The translations under genes and the position numbers were made by a program. Source: an uncultured Prevotellaceae bacterium (GTDB taxonomy: Bacteria > Bacteroidota > Bacteroidia > Bacteroidales > Bacteroidaceae). From it: a DNA stretch of 64,000 nt. The notes beneath the pieces were generated by a model. It worked only from the letters and a program-made list of their open reading frames with translations, did not search any database and was not told the DNA's origin. The DNA is taken from assembly GCA_900315565.1 (NCBI GenBank), contig OMZS01000012.1, positions 56,877 to 120,876 of the forward strand. Direction: 5' to 3'. Shown here piece by piece: positions 8,883 to 17,158 of the stretch; within the stretch, counting starts at the first letter, position 1; each line of letters starts with the position of its first letter.

Positions 8883-9152
8883 CTACTCCTGCACAGGCAC
8901 TTCAAGCGCATTGGCTATTGCAATGAGGGTTTCAAGGCTGGGCAGGGTGGTGTTGGTGACCCATTTGGATATAGTTGCCTGATCCTTTCCAAGCTTATCT
9001 GCCAACCACTTGATGTTTAGGTCGTGTTCGGTCAGAACAACTCTTATATGATTTAACTTTGCCAGGATGGCAATTCTGTTGTTAACGGCAAATTTACTAA
9101 TAATAATCGTTATAAGCGCAGAATTCTTCGAAAATCTGAAATAAACTAGCAA
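8883..9152 (-). CDS. XRE-family helix-turn-helix regulator
   Basis: An 89-residue DNA-binding protein. The HTH covers about residues 32-85: IRVVLTEHDLNIKWLADKLG, then KDQATISKWVTNTTLPSLET and LIAIANALEVPVQE, the usual Cro/CI layout. The only in-frame ATG is at 9152, giving a 30-residue N-terminal extension of uncertain reality; a non-ATG start nearer the HTH is possible. The end at PVQE is a few residues shorter than typical relatives. It is isolated, with repeats upstream and a strong hairpin between it and cysK; no partner toxin is evident. Confidence 0.82.
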   Translation of the reverse strand: MLVYFRFSKNSALITIIISKFAVNNRIAILAKLNHIRVVLTEHDLNIKWLADKLGKDQATISKWVTNTTLPSLETLIAIANALEVPVQE

Positions 9153-9224
9153 AAAAAAGAATAAAAGGCAATTCTTTTTTGGTGAAAACGAGTAAATGTC
9201 ATTCGCAATTGCTATGTAAACCTG

Positions 9225-9258
9225 AGCAGCCCAGACTTGGTTGTAAGTCTGGGCTGCT
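9225..9258. terminator. Strong 14-bp hairpin between XRE gene and cysK
   Basis: AGCAGCCCAGACTT (9225-9238) pairs perfectly with AAGTCTGGGCTGCT (9245-9258) around a 6-base loop. It lies downstream of cysK on the minus strand. There is no good T tract on either side, so termination is likely but not textbook. Confidence 0.6.
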
Positions 9259-9330
9259 GTTAGGGGTGTTCTGATATTGTATTGCTGTGAGAAAAGAGTA
9301 TTCTTTTTTCAGCGGGTACTCGTTGAAAGT

Positions 9331-10278
9331 TTACAGGGGGTACTCATCAAAAGCATAGAGCACGGTGGAGAGGTAGCGCTCGCCGGTGTCGGGCAGCAGC
9401 ACCACGATGCGCTTGCCGGCGTTTTCGGGGCGGCGGGCCACCTGGGCGGCAGCGAAGGCGGCGGCTCCCGAGCTGATGCCTACGAGCAAGCCTTGTTGCT
9501 GGGCCAGCTGACGGCCGGTGCGAATGGCATCGTCGTTGTCAACGGGGAGCACTTCGTCGATGAGCTGTGCGTTGTAGGTTTTGGGAACGAATCCGGCACC
9601 GATGCCCTGTATTTTGTGCGGGCCGCTCTGTCCGCCGCTGAGCACGGGCGATGCTGATGGCTCTACGGCCACTATTTTCACCTGCGGGTTGTGCTCTTTC
9701 AGTCGGCGGGCCACACCGCTGATGGTGCCGCCGGTGCCCACGCCGGCCACAAAAATATCTACTTGTCCGTCGGTCTGCTGCCAAATTTCCTCGCCAGTGG
9801 TCTGGTAGTGTTTCTCGGGATTGGCGCCGTTCTCAAACTGTTGCAGAATGACGCTGCCGGGTATGCTCTGGCGCAGTTCCTCGGCTGCGCGGATGGCGCC
9901 GGGCATTCCGTCCTTGCCGCTGGTGAGGCGCACCTCGGCTCCGTAGGCCTTCACCAGGTTGCGGCGCTCAATGCTCATGGTCTCGGGCATGGTGAGAATG
10001 AGCTTGTAGCCCTTGACAGCTGAAACCAGTGCCAGTCCCACGCCGGTGTTGCCGCTGGTAGGCTCAATGATGGTGGCGCCGGGCTTGATGATGCCACGCT
10101 GTTCGGCATCCTCGATCATGGCCAGGGCAATGCGGTCTTTCACGCTGCCGCCGGGGTTGAAATATTCTACTTTTGCGATGATAGGTGTGCTGATGCCTTG
10201 TACCTCGGAAAATTTGTTAAGTTCCAAAAGGGGTGTGTTGCCGATGAGATCGGTCAGTTGTTTTGCAATCTTTGACAT
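9331..10278 (-). CDS. cysK: Cysteine synthase A (O-acetylserine sulfhydrylase)
   Basis: PLP enzyme making L-cysteine from O-acetylserine and sulfide. Seen in 315 residues: the PLP lysine in [12 protein letters not shown], the substrate loop [13 protein letters not shown], the phosphate loop [12 protein letters not shown] and the late SSGAAAFAA. Length is normal. ATG at 10278 gives [20 protein letters not shown], the family start. It lies 213 bases from metY on the same strand, separated by a 10-bp repeat array, so the two sulfur genes may be coregulated. Because an SbnB-like gene occurs in the polysaccharide locus, note that this enzyme is a standard CysK, not a linked SbnA. Confidence 0.97.
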   Translation of the reverse strand: MSKIAKQLTDLIGNTPLLELNKFSEVQGISTPIIAKVEYFNPGGSVKDRIALAMIEDAEQRGIIKPGATIIEPTSGNTGVGLALVSAVKGYKLILTMPETMSIERRNLVKAYGAEVRLTSGKDGMPGAIRAAEELRQSIPGSVILQQFENGANPEKHYQTTGEEIWQQTDGQVDIFVAGVGTGGTISGVARRLKEHNPQVKIVAVEPSASPVLSGGQSGPHKIQGIGAGFVPKTYNAQLIDEVLPVDNDDAIRTGRQLAQQQGLLVGISSGAAAFAAAQVARRPENAGKRIVVLLPDTGERYLSTVLYAFDEYPL

Positions 10279-10330
10279 AATAACTATTTATTAATTTTAC
10301 AATTTTACAATTTCACAATTTCACATATTG

Positions 10331-10390
10331 GAAGTTATCTGAAGTTATTGGAAGTTATCTGAAGTTATTGGGAGTTATCGGAAGTTATCG
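10331..10390. repeat. Six 10-bp tandem repeats GAAGTTATYK
   Basis: Exactly six 10-bp units (GAAGTTATCT, GAAGTTATTG, the same two again, GGAGTTATCG, GAAGTTATCG) lie between metY and cysK. The next 90 bases carry reverse-complement-like GTTAACTTC and GTTAACTCC words, so a long imperfect fold is possible. Confidence 0.85.
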
Positions 10391-10491
10391 GACATTAGCT
10401 CTCATATCATGGACTATTGTCCGTTAACTTCTCGAGCCAGGCTCGTTAACTGCCGCTAACTCCTGTTAACTCCCTGCAAGCTTCTCATTTC

Positions 10492-11784
10492 TCATCTGAT
10501 CTTGTCGAAGGCCTGAGCAAGGTCGTCGATGATGTCGTCGATATGCTCGGTGCCGATGCTCAGACGCACGGTGGCTGGCGTGATGTGCTGTTCGGCGAGT
10601 TCTTCGGGTGAGAGCTGCGAGTGGGTGGTGGTGTAGGGGTGGATGACCAGGCTCTTCACGTCGGCCACGTTGGCTAAGAGTGAGAAAATCTGCAGCGAGT
10701 CGATGAATCGCCAAGCCTCCTGCTCGCCGCCTTTGATTTCAAAGGTGAAGATGCTGCCGCCGCCGTTGGGGAAATATTTGTTGTAGAGGGCGTGGTCGGG
10801 ATGCGAGGGTAGGCTGGGATGGTTTACCTTGGCCACCTTGGGATGGTTGTTGAGGAACTCCACCACGCGGAGTGCGTTATACACATGGCGCTCCACACGC
10901 AGACTGAGCGTCTCGAGTCCCTGCAGCAGAATGAAAGCGTTGAAGGGTGAGAGCGTGGCACCTGTGTCGCGCAGGATGACGGCACGGATGCGTGTGACGA
11001 AGGCTGCGGCTCCTGCCACGTCGGCAAACACGGCACCGTGGTAGCTTGGGTCGGGCTTTGCGAGCGTGGGGAATTTGTCGGCGTTGGCTTTCCAGTCGAA
11101 CTTACCGCCATCTACGATAACGCCGCCCAGGCTGCTGCCATGTCCACCGATGAACTTGGTGGCAGAGTGAACCACGATGTCGGCTCCGTGCTCAAGCGGA
11201 CGAATCAGGAAGGGTGTACCGAAGGTGTTATCCACGATGAAGGGGATGTTGTGCTTGTGGGCAATCTCTGCCACTGCCTCCAGATTGGTGACATCGCTGT
11301 TGGGATTGCCAAATGTCTCGGCATAAATAACCTTGGTGTTGGGCCGGATGGCGGCTTCGAGCGCCTCAAGGTCGTTGACGTTTACAATGGTGTTGCTGAT
11401 GCCTTGAGTGCTGAGCGTGTGGGTGATGAGATTGTACGAACCGCCGTAGAGGTTGTCGGCTGCTACGATGTGGTCGCCTGCCTGGGCAATGTTTTGCAGG
11501 GCATAGGTGATGGCTGCTGCGCCGCTGGCCACGGCCAGACCTGCCACACCGCCTTCGAGTGCTGCCACGCGATCCTCAAACACGCCTTGTGTGGAGTTGG
11601 TCAGACGGCCGTAGATGTTACCTGCGTCGCGCAGTCCGAAGCGGTCGGCTGCATGCTGAGAGTTGCGGAACACGTAGCTAGTGGTCTGATATATGGGTAC
11701 CGCACGTGCGTCGGTTGCGGGGTCGGGCTGCTCTTGTCCTACATGGAGTTGAAGGGTCTCGAAGTGAAGTTTCTTTTCGCTCAT
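10492..11784 (-). CDS. metY: O-acetylhomoserine sulfhydrylase
   Basis: Cys/Met-metabolism PLP enzyme that makes homocysteine from O-acetylhomoserine and sulfide. The 430-residue protein begins LHFETLQLHVGQEQPDPATD, has the GNIYGRLTNST phosphate-contact motif, and the PLP lysine in HSATKFIGGHG near 210. Length and the DPSYHG region fit MetY rather than MetB/MetC (about 380-400). A -33/-7 promoter is visible 69 bases upstream. Shares a divergent intergenic region with the ATPase gene at 12048. Confidence 0.95.
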   Translation of the reverse strand: MSEKKLHFETLQLHVGQEQPDPATDARAVPIYQTTSYVFRNSQHAADRFGLRDAGNIYGRLTNSTQGVFEDRVAALEGGVAGLAVASGAAAITYALQNIAQAGDHIVAADNLYGGSYNLITHTLSTQGISNTIVNVNDLEALEAAIRPNTKVIYAETFGNPNSDVTNLEAVAEIAHKHNIPFIVDNTFGTPFLIRPLEHGADIVVHSATKFIGGHGSSLGGVIVDGGKFDWKANADKFPTLAKPDPSYHGAVFADVAGAAAFVTRIRAVILRDTGATLSPFNAFILLQGLETLSLRVERHVYNALRVVEFLNNHPKVAKVNHPSLPSHPDHALYNKYFPNGGGSIFTFEIKGGEQEAWRFIDSLQIFSLLANVADVKSLVIHPYTTTHSQLSPEELAEQHITPATVRLSIGTEHIDDIIDDLAQAFDKIR

Positions 11785-11852
11785 AACTTGTTTCCTTTCT
11801 TTTATTAAATGATTTCTATACTGTTTTTTTGTTGATTAATTGTTTCTGGGTG

Positions 11853-11883
11853 CAAAGTTAGGGCAAAAACATGTGGTACGAAA
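11853..11883 (-). promoter_or_regulatory. metY promoter (Bacteroidetes type)
   Basis: On the minus strand the -7 element TAACTTTG (11860-11853) matches TAnnTTTG exactly, and TTTC (11883-11880) stands in for the -33 TTTG with a 19-base spacer. It points to metY, 69 bases away. Confidence 0.65.
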
Positions 11884-11905
11884 TCGCACATTTGGGGCAT
11901 TTGGC

Positions 11906-11923
11906 ATACCACGTTTGTGGTAT
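11906..11923. promoter_or_regulatory. Palindrome in the divergent metY/ATPase intergenic region
   Basis: ATACCAC-GTTT-GTGGTAT is a perfect 7-bp dyad flanked by CATTTGG and ATTTGGC words. It sits upstream of both divergent promoters and could be an operator; this is inference. Confidence 0.4.
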
Positions 11924-11989
11924 TTGGCACTTTTTCAGTCCGAAAAAGTGCTTTTTTGATGTCCGGCAAGCAAAAAATCGCCATTTTTC

Positions 11990-12020
11990 TGTGCATTTTG
12001 TACCCTTTTTATTATATTTG
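11990..12020 (+). promoter_or_regulatory. Promoter of the ATPase/DUF4435 pair
   Basis: TGTG (11990-11993, one mismatch to TTTG), 19-base spacer, then TATATTTG (12013-12020), an exact -7 match. Transcription from about 12027 supports the ATG at 12048 rather than the upstream in-frame start at 11871. Confidence 0.55.
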
Positions 12021-12047
12021 CTGCATCGAAATCAACACTATGAAACT

Positions 12048-12863
12048 ATGCAGAAATACGCTGAATACATAGAGCAGATAGAGATTGACTCGCTGTGGAG
12101 CGGCAAGAAGCACATTGTGTGGAATTTGGACCGCCAGGTGAACATCCTGAGCGGCATCAACGGCGTAGGCAAAAGTACTATATTAAATAAGGTGGTGCGC
12201 GGCCTCAGTGCCGGCGGCGAGTTTCCCAGCCACATGCTCAAGGGGGTGCGCCTGCGCGTTAAACCCGATGATGCTAAATGGATTCGCTTTGATGTCATCC
12301 GCTCGTTCGACCGTCCCATCATGAACGGCGACATGGTGGCAAAAATGGATCTCAGTCTGGCCACCGAGCTCGACTGGCAGCTTTTTCAGTTGCAGCGCAA
12401 ATATCTCGACTATCAGGTGAACATTGGCAACCGCATCATCGAGGTGTTGCAGCAGGGCGGAGTCGATGCAGCCCTAAAGGCGCAGCAGATAGCCTCGCGA
12501 AAAACCCGTTTCCAGGATTTAATTGACGATCTTTTTCAGGACACAGGCAAACGCATTGTGCGCACGGAGAACGAAATCCGCTTTACGCAGATTGGCGAGA
12601 CGCTGGTGCCCTATCAGTTGTCGAGCGGCGAGAAACAAATGCTGGCCATACTGCTTACCGTGCTTGTAGAAGACGACCAGCACTACGTGCTATTTATGGA
12701 CGAGCCCGAGGTGAGTCTTCACATCGACTGGCAGCAGCGGCTCATCGACCTCATCCTTGAACTCAACCCCAACGTGCAGATTATTCTCACCACCCACTCG
12801 CCTGCGGTAATTATGAACGGATGGATGGACAAGGTGACCGAAGTAACCGACATTACCCTGTGA
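12048..12863 (+). CDS. ABC/AAA-type ATPase paired with DUF4435 protein
   Basis: A 271-residue ATPase with Walker A GINGVGKSTIL near residue 35, ABC signature LSSGEKQML near 190, Walker B YVLFMDEPEVSLH and the H-loop ILTTHSPAVI: the compact head of an SMC/RecF-like or OLD-type ATPase (AAA_15/AAA_21). I place the start at 12048 (MQKYAEYIEQIEI) because the longer frame begins upstream of the promoter. A gap of 92 repeat-filled bases separates it from the DUF4435 gene. AAA ATPase plus DUF4435 is the composition of the PARIS anti-phage system (AriA/AriB), but this ATPase is small, and housekeeping roles cannot be excluded. Confidence 0.9.
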   Translation: MQKYAEYIEQIEIDSLWSGKKHIVWNLDRQVNILSGINGVGKSTILNKVVRGLSAGGEFPSHMLKGVRLRVKPDDAKWIRFDVIRSFDRPIMNGDMVAKMDLSLATELDWQLFQLQRKYLDYQVNIGNRIIEVLQQGGVDAALKAQQIASRKTRFQDLIDDLFQDTGKRIVRTENEIRFTQIGETLVPYQLSSGEKQMLAILLTVLVEDDQHYVLFMDEPEVSLHIDWQQRLIDLILELNPNVQIILTTHSPAVIMNGWMDKVTEVTDITL

Positions 12864-12878
12864 GGAATGCAATTTTTT

Positions 12879-12917
12879 AATGCATAATGCATAATTCATA
12901 ATGCATAATGCATAATG
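12879..12917. repeat. Tandem AATGCATAAT repeats between the two genes
   Basis: Four to five overlapping copies of the self-complementary word ATGCATAAT/ATTCATAAT. A similar word (aattcgtaattcataatg) lies inside the aminotransferase gene at 51601-51618. Confidence 0.8.
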
Positions 12918-12955
12918 AAATTGGTCAAATTGTGTAATAGTAAAATTGTGAAATA

Positions 12956-13963
12956 GTGAAGCGCCTGAACGATAATATTTCATCACGCTATATGGAGGCC
13001 GCCAACAGGCTGGGTTCCAAAAAGTCACGGCGTAGGATTGTGGCCTATGTCGAGAGCTACGATGACATTTTTTTCTGGCGTACCGTGTTGAGCAATTACG
13101 AGAACGATCAACACTATTTCGAGGTGATGCTTCCTTCCAAGGGAGTGCTTGAGCGGGGCAAGAAGTCGGTGCTGATGAACACGCTCTCAGCCAAGGTGGG
13201 GCGCGACCTCATTGCCTGTGTCGATGCCGACTACGACTATGTTCTGCAAGGTGTCACTCACACGTCGCACCAGATTATCGACAATCCCTACGTGTTTCAC
13301 ACCTATGTTTATGCCATCGAGAACTATCAGTGCTACGCTCAGGGATTGCATACAGCTTGCGTCATGGCCACGCTCAACGACCATCAGGTGTTTGATTTCG
13401 TCAGTTTCCTCACACGCTTCTCCGAAGTGCTCTTCCCACTTTTCGTGTGGAACGTGTGGCACTACCGGCGCGGCATTTATAATAAGTTTTCCATTACCGA
13501 CCTCAACCACGTCACCGACCTGGGCAACATCAATTTGCGTGAGCCCATGGAAACCATTGAGCACCTGAAGCGCAAGGTGAACAAGAAGGTTTCGCAACTC
13601 ATACTCGATTATCCTGATGCCAAAGAGTCGTATCTGGCACTCAAGAAAGAAATCGTCGAACAGTTGGGCATCACTCCCCAAACCACCTATTTATATATAC
13701 AGGGTCACAATCTGTTCGACAAAATTGTGCTTCCGCTGGCCAAGAAGGTATGCGAGCGGCTGCGCCGCGAGCGCGAGAATGAAATCAACCGTCAGGCCAT
13801 GCACGACACCCAGCGGCGCAACGAACTGTCGTGCTACGTTCACAGCGTGCAGGACATTGAGCAGATGCTCAAGAAGAACACGTCGTACGTCATGAGCGAG
13901 CCCTTCCGCCGTTTGCAGAAGGACATAGAAAACTTTTTGGACGAAAAGTCGCCGGCCGTCTGA
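12956..13963 (+). CDS. DUF4435 (TOPRIM-like) protein
   Basis: A 335-residue protein with TOPRIM-type acidic signatures: glutamate in VAYVESYDDIFFW near residue 32 and the DxD in LIACVDADYDYV near 85. DUF4435 proteins act as nuclease-like effectors with partner ATPases (AriB of PARIS). The GTG at 12956 gives MKRLNDNISSRYMEAANRLG, which looks like the family N-terminus; the first ATG (12991) would remove it. The basic C-terminal half contains RRRIV-type and RRERENEINRQ segments. Follows the ATPase gene on the same strand and converges on the AraC-type gene, 9 bases away. Confidence 0.88.
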   Translation: MKRLNDNISSRYMEAANRLGSKKSRRRIVAYVESYDDIFFWRTVLSNYENDQHYFEVMLPSKGVLERGKKSVLMNTLSAKVGRDLIACVDADYDYVLQGVTHTSHQIIDNPYVFHTYVYAIENYQCYAQGLHTACVMATLNDHQVFDFVSFLTRFSEVLFPLFVWNVWHYRRGIYNKFSITDLNHVTDLGNINLREPMETIEHLKRKVNKKVSQLILDYPDAKESYLALKKEIVEQLGITPQTTYLYIQGHNLFDKIVLPLAKKVCERLRRERENEINRQAMHDTQRRNELSCYVHSVQDIEQMLKKNTSYVMSEPFRRLQKDIENFLDEKSPAV

Positions 13964-13972
13964 ATAAATCGG

Positions 13973-14542
13973 TCAGTCGGGGTTGTTGATGTCGCGGAAT
14001 TGTCCCGGAGTGATGCCTAACGCCTCTTGAATTTTGCGGTTAAGTGTGCGCACGCTGGCAAATCCTGCATCAAGGGCGATGGCCTCAATGCTGTAGCCTG
14101 GGTGCTCTTTCAGAATGCGCAGGGCGCGCATCAGGCGCAAAAAGTCAAGATATTTGTCGAGCGAGTGGTAGATGGTCTTCTCTTTGTAGAGGCTTGTAAT
14201 GCGCGACTGTGTAGTGCCAACAATCTCAGCCACCTCTTTAATACCAAACTCTGGTGGCAACGGAATGTTGTCGCCCTCGATGCGGGCCTCGATGAGTGCG
14301 AGCAGTTCTTCGTCGTTGCGCAAATCGGCCTGAGCCATATACTCGCGGTGGCGGCGCACCAGGTCCTTCTGCCATTCCACACGTCGGCGCACTTCATAAT
14401 AAATGTCTAGTTTGTCAGAGAGCATCATGTTACGTGCAATGAGCTTTTGTATGGCATCTTGCAGCTCGTGGTTCTCGTCGGTCAGCCGTTGCACATCTTG
14501 TCGCAACTGCTCCAGTTCTTGTTGTTCGTCGTTATTGGCCAT
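13973..14542 (-). CDS. AraC-type HTH regulator with N-terminal coiled coil
   Basis: A 189-residue protein. Residues 5-60 form a predicted coiled coil (EQLRQDVQRLTDENHELQDA). The C-terminal ~85 residues are an AraC/XylS DNA-binding domain: KEVAEIVGTTQSRITSLYKE, then GYSIEAIALDAGFASVRTLN and the closing ITPGQFRDI. There is no ligand-binding cupin, so the coiled coil probably sets oligomeric state. It follows manA by 76 bases on the same strand. Target genes are unknown. Confidence 0.9.
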   Translation of the reverse strand: MANNDEQQELEQLRQDVQRLTDENHELQDAIQKLIARNMMLSDKLDIYYEVRRRVEWQKDLVRRHREYMAQADLRNDEELLALIEARIEGDNIPLPPEFGIKEVAEIVGTTQSRITSLYKEKTIYHSLDKYLDFLRLMRALRILKEHPGYSIEAIALDAGFASVRTLNRKIQEALGITPGQFRDINNPD

Positions 14543-14618
14543 GGTCTTTTATTTTATAGTTTCAAGATGTAATAACTATTTACGCTTATCATTTCGCTTT
14601 TTCTGCACTCTTTCATCC

Positions 14619-15575
14619 TCACACGTAGGTTTCCAGAAACTTCAAGGTCCCTTCTACGGCAACCGTTTGGGTGTTGGCCGGAATGAGCAGCGTTTCTCCC
14701 TCGTGCAGCGTGGTTTGTTGGCCTTGGTCGTCGGTGACGGTGGCCTCGCCTTTCATGCCGACGAGAATGACAAACGAGTCGAGTTCGCTGTAGTCGAGCG
14801 TCATGGGTTCGTCGATGTCATAGACGGCGGTGGTAAAGTAAGGGCAGCTAACAAGCTCCACACCTTGGTTTTTCTGGGCCTCGTAGGGGGTGCGATAGGT
14901 GGGCAGCACCTCGTAGTTGATGCATTCCGAAGCCTCCTGGGTGTGCAGTTGGCGGTAGTTGCCGTCTTTGTCGCGCCGTTTGTAGTCGTAGATGCGATAG
15001 GTCACGTCGCTGGTCTGTTGTATTTCGGCCAGGAAACAGCCTGTTCCGATGGCGTGGATTCGTCCGGCGGGCAGAAAGAATACGTCGCCCTCGCTGACGG
15101 TGTATTGGGCGAGTGCCTCGCAGATGGTGTCATTCTCCACCATGTGTTTATACTCGTCGGGTGTGATTTTCTTCCGCAGTCCGCAGTAGAGCTTGGCATC
15201 GGGCGCAGAGTCCATGATATACCACATTTCGGTTTTTCCGCGCTCCTTGCCCTGACGATGCGCTATTTCGTCGGTGGGATGCACCTGTATGCTCAGGTCT
15301 TGGCGTGCGTCGATGAACTTGATAAGCAACGGAAACTCGTTGCCGAAACGGCTGTAGTTCTGGCGGCCCACCAGCTTTTCGCCTTGCAGGCTGACCAGCT
15401 GGTTGAGGCTTTTTCCGGCCATGGGGCCGTTGGCCACTTGAGTCTCGTTGTCTTTCACACCTGAAATTTCCCAACTCTCTCCAACCTGTTGTTGCCGGCT
15501 GTCGAGATGTTTGAAGGGAATGATTTTGTCGCCGCCCCAGATTGTTGTTTTTAGTAGGGGCTTAAATTTGTACAT
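14619..15575 (-). CDS. manA: Mannose-6-phosphate isomerase, class I
   Basis: Zn-dependent isomerase linking fructose-6-P and mannose-6-P. Zinc-ligand motifs are present as SIQVHPTDEIA (near 96), KTEMWYIMD and GRIHAIGTGC (near 170), in a double cupin-like 318-residue chain of the short Bacteroidetes/Firmicutes type. The N-terminus MYKFKPLLKTTIWGGDKI is typical. It lies between trkH (98 bases upstream) and the AraC-type gene. It could supply mannose-6-P to nucleotide-sugar synthesis, though no GDP-mannose gene is in the window. Confidence 0.96.
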   Translation of the reverse strand: MYKFKPLLKTTIWGGDKIIPFKHLDSRQQQVGESWEISGVKDNETQVANGPMAGKSLNQLVSLQGEKLVGRQNYSRFGNEFPLLIKFIDARQDLSIQVHPTDEIAHRQGKERGKTEMWYIMDSAPDAKLYCGLRKKITPDEYKHMVENDTICEALAQYTVSEGDVFFLPAGRIHAIGTGCFLAEIQQTSDVTYRIYDYKRRDKDGNYRQLHTQEASECINYEVLPTYRTPYEAQKNQGVELVSCPYFTTAVYDIDEPMTLDYSELDSFVILVGMKGEATVTDDQGQQTTLHEGETLLIPANTQTVAVEGTLKFLETYV

Positions 15576-15673
15576 AGTAGTTTTCGTTTTATTAAATATT
15601 GAGTTTCAGTAATATTCTTGGTGTTCTATGTGTTCTGTTTGATTGTGACTGTCTTGATAGGCAGATTACTAAA

Positions 15674-17131
15674 TTAGTTGTCTTTCCAGAATGAGGGAGT
15701 GAAGAGCACCACTACGGTGAAAATCTCCAGACGTCCCATGAGCATGAGTGCCGAAAGCATCCATTTGACACCACCTGGCAGAATGCCCCACGACATGGTG
15801 GGACCGATTTCCAGACCCAGCGTGGGTCCCACGTTGCTGGCGCAGCTGATGGATATGGTGATGGAGTTGGTGCTGTCAACCCCCATGAGAATCATGCAGA
15901 AATAGGTGAACAGGCACAGCAGCATGTAGGCCGTAAGGAAAGCCAGCAGCGTCACCTGCGAGGAGTAGGGGATGTTGTTGTCGTTCACTTTCACAGGCAA
16001 TACGGCGCGTGGATGGAGAATGCGCCGGATTTCGTTTTTCAGAATGGTGAGCACCATCACGCTGCGGATGCACTTGAAACCACCGCTGGTGGAGCCCGAG
16101 CAGGCTCCCATGAACATGCAGATGCTCAGTATCACCCACGTGATGTGGTGCCACTTGGCGGCATCGTCGTTGAAGATGCCCGTGGTGGTGGTGAACGAAA
16201 TCACCTGGAACAGTCCCACCCTGATGGCGTCGGCCAGTTTGTAGCCGTTGTCGTTCACCAGCAGCACAACAATGGCAGCCGTGGCGACGAACACCATCAG
16301 CACGTAGAGCCTGAACTCAGAATTTTTGAAAAACTGTCTGATGCGCCCCTTGAAAAGGGTGGTGTAGAGCAGGGTGAAGCTGGTTCCCGAAAGAAACATG
16401 AAGATGATGGCCGTGTAGTCGATGTAGGGGTTGTGGAAATAGCCCGTACTGGCGTTGTGGGTGGCAAATCCGCCGGTGGCCGTAGTGGTCATGGCATAGT
16501 TCAGACAGTCGAACAGGCCCATGCCCGACACGTAGTAGCAGATGGCGCAAGCGATGGTGAGCACCAGATAAATGCTCCAAATCCATTTGGCCGTGGTGCT
16601 CAGCCGGGGGTGCATCTTGGCGCGAATGGGCCCCGTGGCCTCGGCCGAGAACACCTTCACGTTGCCGCCCACCAGCGAGGGGATAATGGCGATGGTGAAG
16701 AAAACAATTCCCAGTCCGCCTATCCATTGGGTCATGGTGCGCCAGAACAGCAGCCCGTGGGGCAGACATTCCACATCGTCGAGAATGCTGCAGCCCGTTG
16801 TGGTGAATCCCGAGATGGTTTCGAAATATGCGTCGGTGAAATTGGTGATATAGCCACTGATGATGAAAGGCAGAGCGCCGTAGAAACTGAAAATAATCCA
16901 CGTGAGCGTCACCAGCAGATAAGCTTCGCGACGACCGAGCGAGTTTTCGGAGTTGCGGCCCATATAACGGAAGAGAATGCCGCCAAGAACTGTGAGAATA
17001 ACCGATGTGATGAAAGCCAGCGAGTCGTCGTCTTTCAGGTAGAGGGCCATTCCCATGCAGATAGACATCATGGCTGCTTCGATGTAAAGCAGCGTCCCGA
17101 TGATTTTGTATATTATCTTGAAGTTCAGCAT
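15674..17131 (-). CDS. trkH: TrkH-family potassium channel subunit
   Basis: Inner-membrane K+ uptake protein of 485 residues with about ten hydrophobic segments. All four selectivity-filter loops of the Trk/Ktr/HKT fold can be seen: TTTGCSILDD, TATGGFATHN, TTTTGIFNDD and SNVGPTLG. It follows trkA by 27 bases on the minus strand, so the channel and its RCK gating subunit are co-expressed. Ends FTPSFWKDN, full length. Confidence 0.96.
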   Translation of the reverse strand: MLNFKIIYKIIGTLLYIEAAMMSICMGMALYLKDDDSLAFITSVILTVLGGILFRYMGRNSENSLGRREAYLLVTLTWIIFSFYGALPFIISGYITNFTDAYFETISGFTTTGCSILDDVECLPHGLLFWRTMTQWIGGLGIVFFTIAIIPSLVGGNVKVFSAEATGPIRAKMHPRLSTTAKWIWSIYLVLTIACAICYYVSGMGLFDCLNYAMTTTATGGFATHNASTGYFHNPYIDYTAIIFMFLSGTSFTLLYTTLFKGRIRQFFKNSEFRLYVLMVFVATAAIVVLLVNDNGYKLADAIRVGLFQVISFTTTTGIFNDDAAKWHHITWVILSICMFMGACSGSTSGGFKCIRSVMVLTILKNEIRRILHPRAVLPVKVNDNNIPYSSQVTLLAFLTAYMLLCLFTYFCMILMGVDSTNSITISISCASNVGPTLGLEIGPTMSWGILPGGVKWMLSALMLMGRLEIFTVVVLFTPSFWKDN

Positions 17132-17158
17132 GGCTTCTTCTGAAGGGTTGTGACGGTA

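Noticed and set aside
11871-12047. N-terminal extension of the ATPase gene
   Set aside because: Begins upstream of the -33/-7 promoter, translates the palindromic operator-like region and adds Cys/His/Phe-rich residues absent from ATPase relatives.
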